Positions 1-7,038 of a stretch of DNA of 8,271 nt are shown piece by piece (the first letter of the stretch is position 1; every line of letters begins with the position of its first letter). The notes under the pieces were generated by a model. The model saw only the letters and a program-made list of their open reading frames with translations. It was not told the DNA's origin and ran no database searches. This stretch comes from Sphingomonadales bacterium. GTDB lineage: Bacteria; Pseudomonadota; Alphaproteobacteria; Sphingomonadales; Sphingomonadaceae. A program made the position numbers and the translations under genes. The stretch lies in assembly GCA_017304125.1 (NCBI GenBank), contig JAFKLV010000126.1, positions 1-8,271 of the forward strand. The letters are read 5' to 3'.

Positions 1-663
1 GTGGTCGGCACGTTGCTCTATCCGTCGTCGGCGCTCCACGGCCAGTCGACCGCGCAGCATTTGCACCTCTTGCAATTCTTCCTCGCGCTGATGCTGCTGA
101 CCTGCCTTCCGGTCGCGGCGAGCCTGTCGGCGCGCAACCGGCTGACGCGGCGGCTGGCGGATAGCGAGCGCGACCTGATCCGCATGGTCGCGATCGATCC
201 GCTGACCGGGCTGCTCAACCGCGCCGCCTTCAACGAGCGGATCGATGCGATCCCCCCCGAAGGCCGACTGGCGATCGCGATGCTCGATGTCGATCGCTTC
301 AAGCAGGTCAACGACCAGTTCGGCCACGATGCCGGCGATCGCGCGCTGATCCATTTCGCCGCAATGATCGGCGGCGGGGTGCGGCAGGGCGATATCGTCG
401 CGCGCGTGGGCGGGGACGAGTTCATCATCCTGTTCCCCGATACCGGCGAGAGCGATGCCGAAACGGTCTGCCAGCGGCTTGCCAGCGCGCTGGCGCGGCA
501 CCCGCTGCCGCTCGACGAGCAGATCCTGCTCGACCTGCGAATGAGCTGCGGGGTGGCCGAGCGGCGCGACGCGGAAGCGATCGAAGCGGTGATCAAGCGC
601 GCCGATCAGGCGCTCTATGCCGCCAAGGCCGCCGGCCGCGCCCGCGTGACGCGCGCCGCTTGA
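1..663 (+). CDS. Diguanylate cyclase, membrane-anchored GGDEF protein (3' part)
   Basis: GGDEF domains make the second messenger cyclic di-GMP from two GTP. The visible 220 residues begin with a hydrophobic stretch (about residues 24-42) followed by a basic, helical linker, then a complete GGDEF domain. Visible motifs are the domain-opening DPLTGLLNR (66-74), the metal/substrate segment DVDRFKQVND (96-105) followed by FGHDAGD, an intact GGDEF active-site loop (137-141), and RQGD (128-131) five residues upstream, which fits the RxxD inhibitory I-site. The enzyme is therefore predicted active and product-inhibited. The hydrophobic end plus linker resembles the C-terminal end of a MASE1-type membrane sensor, but too little is visible to be sure. 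The frame is open from the first base (GTG) and the true start almost certainly lies upstream of the window. The stop is TGA at 661-663. Confidence 0.9.
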   Translation: MVGTLLYPSSALHGQSTAQHLHLLQFFLALMLLTCLPVAASLSARNRLTRRLADSERDLIRMVAIDPLTGLLNRAAFNERIDAIPPEGRLAIAMLDVDRFKQVNDQFGHDAGDRALIHFAAMIGGGVRQGDIVARVGGDEFIILFPDTGESDAETVCQRLASALARHPLPLDEQILLDLRMSCGVAERRDAEAIEAVIKRADQALYAAKAAGRARVTRAA

Positions 664-674
664 AGTAAAACCTT

Positions 675-784
675 CCGTCACCCCGGCCTTGAGCCGGGGT
701 CCATTGCGCCTCAAGCTCTGCGGCCAGAACCTCTTGTTCCGCGTCTGCCTCCCGATGGACCCCGGCTCAAGGCCGGGGTGACGG
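675..784. repeat. Long inverted-repeat (REP-doublet-like) element, type 1
   Basis: A perfect 30-bp inverted repeat: the left arm is 675-704 and the right arm 755-784, separated by 50 bp. Each arm is itself nearly palindromic, with CCCCGGC and GCCGGGG flanking a 5-base loop (681-699 in the left arm). The element sits between the stop of the GGDEF gene and the stop of the convergent LLM gene, filling most of the gap. A transcript from either strand could fold into a very strong hairpin, so it may also separate the convergent transcripts, but no T-tract follows. The form resembles REP doublets (REPINs) or small non-coding mobile elements. No transposase is nearby. Confidence 0.85.
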
Positions 785-816
785 TGTGGGTGTGGCAGAC
801 TATTGCCCCGCCCGGG

Positions 817-1812
817 TTACGCCGGTTCCAGTTCCCGCATCGCCTCCGCCGCCAGCGCGAAGGAGCGTTTGCGCGCGTCGTGATCGTACATCATGCTGGT
901 CAGCATCACTTCGTCGACCCCGGTGCGCGCGACGAAGGCGGCGAGGCCGCGCGCCACTTCGTCGCGGGTGCCGATCGCGGTGCATTGCAGGACATGATTG
1001 AGGATCGCGGCCTGTTGCGGCGGCAGGCTGTCGCGATAGCCGGCGATCGGCGGGGGCAATTGCCGCGGATTGCCGGTGCGTAGCGCGACGAACGCCTGTT
1101 GCTGCGAACTGGCGAGGAATGTCGCCTCCTCATGCGTATCGGCGGCGAAGACGTTGAACCCGGCCATCGCATAGGGCCGGTCGAGCTGCGGCGAGGGGCG
1201 GAAATCGCGCCGGTACAGCGCCAGCGCCTCGTCGAGCGCGTCGGGCGCGAAATGCGAGGCGAAGGCATAGGGCAGCCCGAGCACCGCGGCGAGCTTCGCG
1301 CCGAACAGGCTCGATCCCAGGATCCACAGATCGGGCCGCGCCCCCGCGCCGGGCGTGGCGCTGATCCCGGTGCGCCCGTCGTCGGCGAAATAGCTCTGCA
1401 ATTCGAGCACATCGTTGGGGAAGGCATTGGGATCGGTATCGAGCGTGCGGCGCAGGGCGCGCGCGACGCGCTGGTCCGATCCCGGCGCGCGGCCCAGCCC
1501 CAGATCGATACGGCCGGGGAACAAAGCGTCGAGCGTGCCGAACTGCTCGGCAATCTGCAGCGGCGCATGATTGGGCAGCATGATCCCGCCCGCGCCGACC
1601 CGGATCGTCTCGGTCGCCTGCCCGACATGCGCGATCACCACCGCGGTGGCAGCGGAGGCGATCCCCGGCATGCCGTGATGTTCCGCCACCCAATAGCGGC
1701 TGTAGCCGTGGCGCTCGGCGTGGCGCGCGAGATCGGCGGCATTGATGAGCGAGCGCGGCACGTTGCCGCCCTCAACCACGGGGACGAGATCGAGCAGGGA
1801 GAATGCGGTCAT
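817..1812 (-). CDS. LLM-class flavin-dependent oxidoreductase (luciferase-like, YhbW type)
   Basis: A predicted 331-residue cytosolic TIM-barrel monooxygenase using reduced flavin supplied by a partner reductase; the substrate is unknown. The sequence shows the hallmarks of the bacterial-luciferase-like family of E. coli YhbW type: an N-terminal [12 protein letters not shown] (5-16), [13 protein letters not shown] (41-53), the barrel-core stretch [14 protein letters not shown] (72-85), [21 protein letters not shown] (split over 88-108), and later [13 protein letters not shown] (164-176). Length agrees with the family (about 330-340). I chose ATG at 1810-1812 because the protein then starts directly at the conserved N-terminus. 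A GTG 45 bp upstream (1857) would add 15 unconserved residues and lies across an SD-like GGGGAGG. The chosen ATG has no obvious SD. It is divergent from the HAD/dapD pair, with two palindromes between them. Confidence 0.88.
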   Translation of the reverse strand: MTAFSLLDLVPVVEGGNVPRSLINAADLARHAERHGYSRYWVAEHHGMPGIASAATAVVIAHVGQATETIRVGAGGIMLPNHAPLQIAEQFGTLDALFPGRIDLGLGRAPGSDQRVARALRRTLDTDPNAFPNDVLELQSYFADDGRTGISATPGAGARPDLWILGSSLFGAKLAAVLGLPYAFASHFAPDALDEALALYRRDFRPSPQLDRPYAMAGFNVFAADTHEEATFLASSQQQAFVALRTGNPRQLPPPIAGYRDSLPPQQAAILNHVLQCTAIGTRDEVARGLAAFVARTGVDEVMLTSMMYDHDARKRSFALAAEAMRELEPA

Positions 1813-1833
1813 GGCGCAGGATGTGGCGTGACG

Positions 1834-1850
1834 GGTTGCAAACTGCAACC
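1834..1850. promoter_or_regulatory. Palindrome GGTTGCA-AAC-TGCAACC, candidate operator
   Basis: A perfect 7-bp inverted repeat with a 3-base spacer, 22 bp upstream of the LLM gene start and 49 bp upstream of the HAD start, inside the divergent gap. Its size and symmetry suit a dimeric repressor. As RNA on the LLM transcript it would form a small hairpin next to a GGGGAGG stretch. No regulator gene lies beside it and I do not assign a family. Confidence 0.4.
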
Positions 1851-1866
1851 TCCCCACTGGCGTTGT

Positions 1867-1881
1867 CGTAATCCGATTACG
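1867..1881. promoter_or_regulatory. Palindrome CGTAATC-C-GATTACG, candidate operator
   Basis: A perfect 7-bp inverted repeat around one central base, 18 bp before the HAD start codon and 55 bp from the LLM start. Its A/T-rich half-sites stand out from the GC-rich surroundings. The spacing of about 32 bp between the centres of this site and the neighbouring palindrome (1842 to 1874) is close to three helical turns, so both could lie on one DNA face. The binding protein is unknown. Confidence 0.42.
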
Positions 1882-1898
1882 GCCCTAAAGCGCCCGCG

Positions 1899-2517
1899 AT
1901 GCCACCTTCGCTTGCCCCGATCCGCAACTGGATCTTCGATCTCGACAATACGCTCTATCCGGCGAGCGCGGACCTGTTCGCGCAGATCGACGTCAAGATG
2001 ACGGCCTATGTCGCGGACCTGCTCGGGATCGATCTGGTCGAGGCGCGGCGCATCCAGAAGGCGTATTTTCACGGCCACGGCACCACGCTCGCCGGGCTGA
2101 TGCGGGAGCATAAGGTCGATCCGCTCCACTATCTCGATTTCGTCCACGATATCGAGATGGGCGTGCTGGAGGAGAATCTGCCGCTCGCCGCGGCGATCGC
2201 GCGGCTGCCGGGGCGCAAGCTCGTCTTCACCAACGGCGACGGCCCTTATGCGCGCCGGGTGCTCGGATATTCACGCGAGGGACCTCGCGCCCAAGCCCGC
2301 CCCCTCGGCCTATGCCGGGCTGTGCGCCGCTTTCGGGCTCGACCCGGCACAATCTTTGTTCGTCGACGATATGGCGCGCAACCTCGCGCCGGCGAAGGCG
2401 ATCGGCATGACCACGGTGTGGGTCGACAATGGTTCGGAGCAGGCCGAGGGCAGCGACCGCAGCTTCGTCGACTATACCACCCACGATCTCACGCATTGGC
2501 TACAGGGAATTTTATGA
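1899..2517 (+). pseudogene. HAD-superfamily pyrimidine 5'-nucleotidase, frameshifted by an internal deletion
   Basis: HAD phosphatases of this type remove phosphate from nucleotides through an Asp nucleophile. The first frame, from ATG 1899, encodes motif [10 protein letters not shown] (13-21, with D14 and D16) and motif II VFTNGD (109-114). Around 2264-2266, just after ...ARRVL, the homology jumps to the +1 frame, which carries [16 protein letters not shown] (the motif III lysine) and LFVDDMARN (motif IV acidic pair), then ends at TGA 2515-2517. Relatives as I remember them have about a dozen residues between these blocks, of the pattern xRLGLxxxFxxV. The frame arithmetic requires a loss of 3n+2 bases, so about 35-41 bp are missing. 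No single frame holds all four motifs, so an active enzyme is unlikely unless this is a sequencing or assembly error. Its stop overlaps the dapD start (ATGA), which points to an ancestral two-gene operon. Confidence 0.8.
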
Positions 2518-3338
2518 GCAACAGCGAGCTTGAACAGACGATCGACGCCGCCTGGGAAAACCGCGCGGAAATCGGCGCCGCCACCGGCGGCGAGGTGCGC
2601 GCCGCGGTCGATCGCGCGCTGGCGCTGCTCGATTCGGGTGCCGCGCGCGTGGCGGCGCCGGACGGCAATGGCGGCTGGCAGGTCAATCAGTGGCTCAAGA
2701 AGGCGGTGCTGCTGTCGTTCCGCCTCAACGACAATGTGCTGATCGATAACGGCCCCGGCGCGGGGCATTGGTTCGACAAGGTGCCGTCGAAATTCTCCGG
2801 CTGGACCGAGAACGAATTCCGCACCGCCGGCTTCCGCGCGGTGCCGGGCAGCGTTGTGCGGCGCGGCGCGTTCATCGGCAAGGGCGCGGTGCTGATGCCG
2901 AGCTTCGTCAACATCGGCGCGCATGTCGGCGAGGGGACGATGGTCGACACCTGGGCGACCGTCGGCAGCTGCGCGCAGATCGGCAAGAACGTCCACCTGT
3001 CGGGCGGCGCCGGGATCGGCGGGGTGCTCGAGCCGCTGCAGGCGGATCCGGTGATCATCGGCGACGGCGCGTTCATCGGCGCGCGCTCCGAAGTGGCTGA
3101 GGGCGTGCGCGTCGGCGAGGGCGCGGTGCTGTCGATGGGGGTCTATCTCGGCGCCTCGACCAAGATCATCGACCGTGCGACCGGCGAAGTGTTCCGCGGC
3201 GAAGTGCCGCCTTATTCGGTCGTCGTGCCGGGATCGACCGGGGGCGGCAACCTCGGCCTCTATTGCGCGGTGATCGTCAAGCGCGTCGATGCGCAGACCC
3301 GCTCGAAGACCAGCATCAACGAATTGCTGCGGGACTGA
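2514..3338 (+). CDS. dapD: 2,3,4,5-tetrahydropyridine-2,6-dicarboxylate N-succinyltransferase
   Basis: DapD transfers succinyl from succinyl-CoA to tetrahydrodipicolinate, a step of the succinylase route to meso-diaminopimelate (peptidoglycan) and lysine. It is cytosolic and a trimer in known members. The product is 274 residues, the usual length. An N-terminal helical domain (about 1-100) is followed by a left-handed beta-helix of hexapeptide repeats (about 112-215; [59 protein letters not shown]) and a C-terminal beta tail ([21 protein letters not shown]). The conserved acids D145 (MVDTW) and E193 (ARSEV) keep the spacing of the catalytic Asp/Glu pair described in mycobacterial DapD. ATG at 2514 has AGGGA at 2504-2508 and overlaps the HAD stop by ATGA, suggesting translational coupling. 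The frame is also open upstream to 1899, but only because of the broken HAD gene; that is not a genuine fusion. dapE does not follow. Confidence 0.95.
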   Translation: MSNSELEQTIDAAWENRAEIGAATGGEVRAAVDRALALLDSGAARVAAPDGNGGWQVNQWLKKAVLLSFRLNDNVLIDNGPGAGHWFDKVPSKFSGWTENEFRTAGFRAVPGSVVRRGAFIGKGAVLMPSFVNIGAHVGEGTMVDTWATVGSCAQIGKNVHLSGGAGIGGVLEPLQADPVIIGDGAFIGARSEVAEGVRVGEGAVLSMGVYLGASTKIIDRATGEVFRGEVPPYSVVVPGSTGGGNLGLYCAVIVKRVDAQTRSKTSINELLRD

Positions 3339-3357
3339 ACCGCTGCACCAAATTCCG

Positions 3358-3388
3358 CCGTCATCCCGGCTCAAGGTCGGGGTGACGG
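3358..3388. repeat. Solo hairpin repeat related to the type 1 element, possible dapD terminator
   Basis: A 31-bp palindrome that begins CCGTCA and ends TGACGG, with an 11-bp stem containing one mismatch (a G-U pair in RNA) around a 9-base loop. Its last 24 bases match the right arm of the 675-784 element at all but one position. It lies 20 bp after the dapD stop and directly before the promoter of the next unit. It may act as a hairpin terminator for dapD, though no T-run follows. Confidence 0.7.
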
Positions 3389-3391
3389 AGG

Positions 3392-3420
3392 TTGTGTCCG
3401 CACGCGTCCGTCGCCATAAT
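3392..3420 (+). promoter_or_regulatory. Sigma70-type promoter for the small ORF/ABC-F unit
   Basis: The -35 TTGTGT (3392-3397) and -10 CATAAT (3415-3420) are separated by exactly 17 bases; the -10 matches TATAAT at five of six positions. The predicted transcription start is near 3427, giving a very short untranslated region before the AAGGAG at 3436-3441. Such an A/T-rich -10 is rare in this GC-rich window. Predicted from sequence only. Confidence 0.55.
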
Positions 3421-3507
3421 CAGCGCACCCAAGTGAAGGAGTAAGCATCGTGTACCACCGGATGAACAACGCCAGCCGCTTTGTCTCATCCGTTTGCCCG
3501 GTGTCTT

Positions 3508-5082
<1,575 letters not shown>

Positions 5083-5142
5083 CCGTCTCGACAATGCAAC
5101 CTGCGCCTTTTATCGCCGCGGGACGTTTTCAAGGGGAGCTCA

Positions 5143-6108
5143 ATGCCCAAAGCCAGTCAGGTTCTCGACCGCGTTCTCGTGCTTGAGATGGTCCGCGTTA
5201 CCGAAGCCGCCGCGATCGCCGCCTCGACTCTGGTCGGGCGCGGGGACGAGAAGGCCGCCGATGCCGCCGCCGTCGAAGCGATGCGTGAGGCGCTCAACAG
5301 CCTCGACATGGACGGCACCGTGGTGATCGGTGAGGGCGAGCGCGACGAAGCGCCGATGCTCTACATCGGCGAAAAGGTCGGCAGCGGCAACGGCCCGAAG
5401 ATCGACATCGCGCTCGATCCGCTCGAAGGCACCACGATCTGCGCCAAGTCCGGCCCCAACAGCCTGGCCGTGCTGGCGATCGCCGAGGCCGGCGGGCTGC
5501 TCAACGCACCCGACGTCTATATGGACAAATTGGCGATCGGGCCGGGCTATCCCGACAATATCCTCGATCTGGACAAGACCCCGACCGAGAATATTCAGGC
5601 GATCGCCGCCGCCAAGGGCGTTACCCCGCGTGAGATCATGGCCTGCGTGCTCGATCGTCCGCGCCACGAGAAGCTGATTGCCGAGCTGCGCGCGATCGGT
5701 TGCGGTGTGGTGCTGATCGGCGACGGCGACGTTGCGGGCGTGATCGCTACCACCAACCCGGAAACCACGATCGACGTCTATATGGGGTCGGGCGGTGCGC
5801 CGGAGGGCGTGCTGGCCTGTGCCGCGCTGCGCTGCGTCGGCGGGCAGTTCAAGGGCCGCCTGCTGTTCCGCAACGAGGACGAACGCTCGCGCGCGCGCAA
5901 ATGGGGCATCACCGATCTCGATCGGCAATATGACCTCAAGGATCTCGCCAAGGGCGATTGCATCTTCGCCGCGACCGGCGCGACCGACGGCTCGCTGCTC
6001 GAAGGCGTCAAGCGCCACGGCACCCGCATGACGACCGAAAGCGTCGTGATGCGCGCTTCCTCCGGCACGGTGCGCTGGGTGAAGGGCGAGCACCGCATCG
6101 AGCGGTAA
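5143..6108 (+). CDS. glpX: Class II fructose-1,6-bisphosphatase
   Basis: GlpX hydrolyses fructose 1,6-bisphosphate to fructose 6-phosphate and phosphate, the committed step of gluconeogenesis; it is cytosolic and metal dependent. The product is 321 residues (E. coli GlpX 336, which has an extra segment near the C-terminal third). Motifs: GRGDEKAAD (32-40, D35), VIGEGERDEAPMLYIGE (61-77), the lithium-sensitive phosphatase motif LDPLEGTT (91-98, D92 and E95), GDGDVAGV (193-200), GSGGAPEGVLA (215-225, E221) and FAATGATDGSLLEGV (275-289). All expected metal-binding acids are present. ATG at 5143 follows GGGGAG (5133-5138). It is 60 bp after the ABC-F gene; a weak TCGACA (5088-5093) with TATCGC 17 bp later could be its own promoter. 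No glycerol-utilisation genes adjoin, so the role is gluconeogenic. Confidence 0.96.
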   Translation: MPKASQVLDRVLVLEMVRVTEAAAIAASTLVGRGDEKAADAAAVEAMREALNSLDMDGTVVIGEGERDEAPMLYIGEKVGSGNGPKIDIALDPLEGTTICAKSGPNSLAVLAIAEAGGLLNAPDVYMDKLAIGPGYPDNILDLDKTPTENIQAIAAAKGVTPREIMACVLDRPRHEKLIAELRAIGCGVVLIGDGDVAGVIATTNPETTIDVYMGSGGAPEGVLACAALRCVGGQFKGRLLFRNEDERSRARKWGITDLDRQYDLKDLAKGDCIFAATGATDGSLLEGVKRHGTRMTTESVVMRASSGTVRWVKGEHRIER

Positions 6109-6134
6109 GCGATCGTTCGGGGATGACTTCTCCT

Positions 6135-6230
6135 CGTCATTCCCGCGAAGGCGGGAATCCATTCGCTCGGACCTCTGCGGCGGAATCGCAACGGCAGCGC
6201 ATCTGGATTCCCGCCTTCGCGGGAATGACG
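6135..6230. repeat. Long inverted-repeat (REP-doublet-like) element, type 2
   Basis: A perfect 27-bp inverted repeat: left arm 6135-6161, right arm 6204-6230, with 42 bp between. Each arm holds its own hairpin: ATTCCCGC and GCGGGAAT around a 4-base loop (6207-6226 in the right arm). The CGTCATTCCCGCG type of sequence is common as dispersed non-coding repeats in several proteobacteria, and resembles the ATTCCC...GGGAAT core of neisserial dRS3 repeats (from memory, no search done). It fills the gap between glpX and the CPBP gene. Its outer ends (CGTCA inward) match those of the 675-784 element, though the cores differ. Confidence 0.88.
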
Positions 6231-6240
6231 GGTAGTTTTT
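6207..6240 (+). terminator. Possible rho-independent terminator after glpX (within repeat right arm)
   Basis: The right arm of the repeat forms an 8-bp hairpin with a CTTC loop (6207-6226), or the whole element forms a 27-bp stem, followed after nine bases by five T residues (6236-6240). The distance from stem to T-run is longer than in a classical terminator, so its efficiency is doubtful. It would separate glpX from the CPBP gene, which starts three bases after the T-run. Confidence 0.3.
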
Positions 6241-6243
6241 AAG

Positions 6244-6954
6244 ATGATCGCCGCGCTCCTGCTCGTCGCCTTGCTGGTGATGAGCTGGTTTGCGCGGAAG
6301 CGGCTCAGGCTCGATTTCGGCGACGGGCGAAGCCACGCCTATCTCACCGTCGCGGTGCGGCAGTTGGTGGGCTTCGCGCTGCCCGCGCTCATCATCCTCG
6401 CGCTGGCCGGTGAATGGCGCGCGCTGTCCGTTATGCCGCCGAGTTTCGCCTCGCTTGCGACAATGCTCGGCCTCGCCGGATGGATCGTCCCCGATGACGG
6501 CTGGACGCTGCTGATCGGCGCGCTCGGCGGCACGGTGATCGGCTCCGGCCTCGCCTGGCTGCACTGGCGGCGCAAGCGCAAGCGTGGGCCGATTTTCGGC
6601 GAACTCGGCTGGCTGCTCCCGCGCGATCGCGCCGATCTGGCGTGGGGCGTCGTGCTGTCGCTGGTCGCCGGGGTGACGGAGGAGCTGTTCTTCCGCCTCG
6701 CGCTGCCCTTGCTCGCAACGCTCGCCACCGGCAGCGCGCTCGCGGGCTTGCTGTTCGCCACGATCCTGTTTGCCGCGGCGCATTGGTATCAGGGCTGGGC
6801 GGGGGTGATCGCCACCGGGGTGATGGGGCTGATCTTCGCGTTGCTCTATCTCTCCAGCGGGATGTTGTGGCTCGCCATCGCCGCGCATATCGTGGTCGAC
6901 CTCAACGCGCTGGTGATCCGCCCCGCACTAACCGGGGCGTGGCGCCGCGCATGA
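6244..6954 (+). CDS. CPBP-family intramembrane glutamic protease (Abi/CAAX-like)
   Basis: CPBP proteins are multi-pass inner-membrane proteases related to eukaryotic Rce1; bacterial members process or regulate membrane proteins and some give bacteriocin immunity. The product is 236 residues with about seven or eight hydrophobic segments (roughly 1-16, 38-56, 67-82, 88-107, 133-145, 152-178, 184-203 and 206-226) and a very basic loop at 108-114. All three family motifs are intact: EExxxR (E146, E147, R151), FxxxH (F176, H180) and HxxxD (H215, D219), so it should be catalytic. ATG at 6244 lies 13 bp after the repeat element and has no clear SD. No peptide or bacteriocin gene is beside it, so the substrate is unknown. 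Confidence 0.87.
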   Translation: MIAALLLVALLVMSWFARKRLRLDFGDGRSHAYLTVAVRQLVGFALPALIILALAGEWRALSVMPPSFASLATMLGLAGWIVPDDGWTLLIGALGGTVIGSGLAWLHWRRKRKRGPIFGELGWLLPRDRADLAWGVVLSLVAGVTEELFFRLALPLLATLATGSALAGLLFATILFAAAHWYQGWAGVIATGVMGLIFALLYLSSGMLWLAIAAHIVVDLNALVIRPALTGAWRRA

Positions 6955-7038
6955 GGTGAAAAGCTTCGTAAACTAAGGACTAGCGCAAACGTCCGGCCTG
7001 CTGCTAGGGTGCATGCGCAACCGGAGGGGAGAAACCCA

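Noticed and set aside
675..784. CRISPR-like repeat or a classical terminator at the first inverted repeat
   Set aside because: There are only two inverted copies and no direct repeat/spacer series, and no T-tract follows on either strand.
1813..1857. GTG 1857 as the start of the LLM oxidoreductase
   Set aside because: It adds 15 residues that do not fit the family's N-terminus, and the SD-like GGGGAGG lies inside that extension rather than upstream of it.
1099..2001. A 300-codon plus-strand frame opposite the LLM oxidoreductase
   Set aside because: It is antisense to a conserved luciferase-like protein and has no recognisable domain of its own.
1899..3338. A true HAD-DapD fusion protein in one continuous frame
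   Set aside because: The middle 83 residues are the out-of-frame reading of the HAD gene, and the real HAD C-terminal motifs lie in the +1 frame up to TGA 2515-2517. dapD has its own SD and ATG.
5140..6888. A 582-codon open frame on the minus strand across glpX and the CPBP gene
   Set aside because: It is antisense to two well-recognised proteins, crosses the inverted repeat, and has low-complexity R/G/A/H/D-rich composition typical of shadow frames in GC-rich DNA.
6961..7038. A sigma70 promoter before the acyl-CoA synthetase (TAGGGT at 7005-7010)
   Set aside because: No acceptable -35 hexamer lies 16-18 bases upstream, so the call is not supported.
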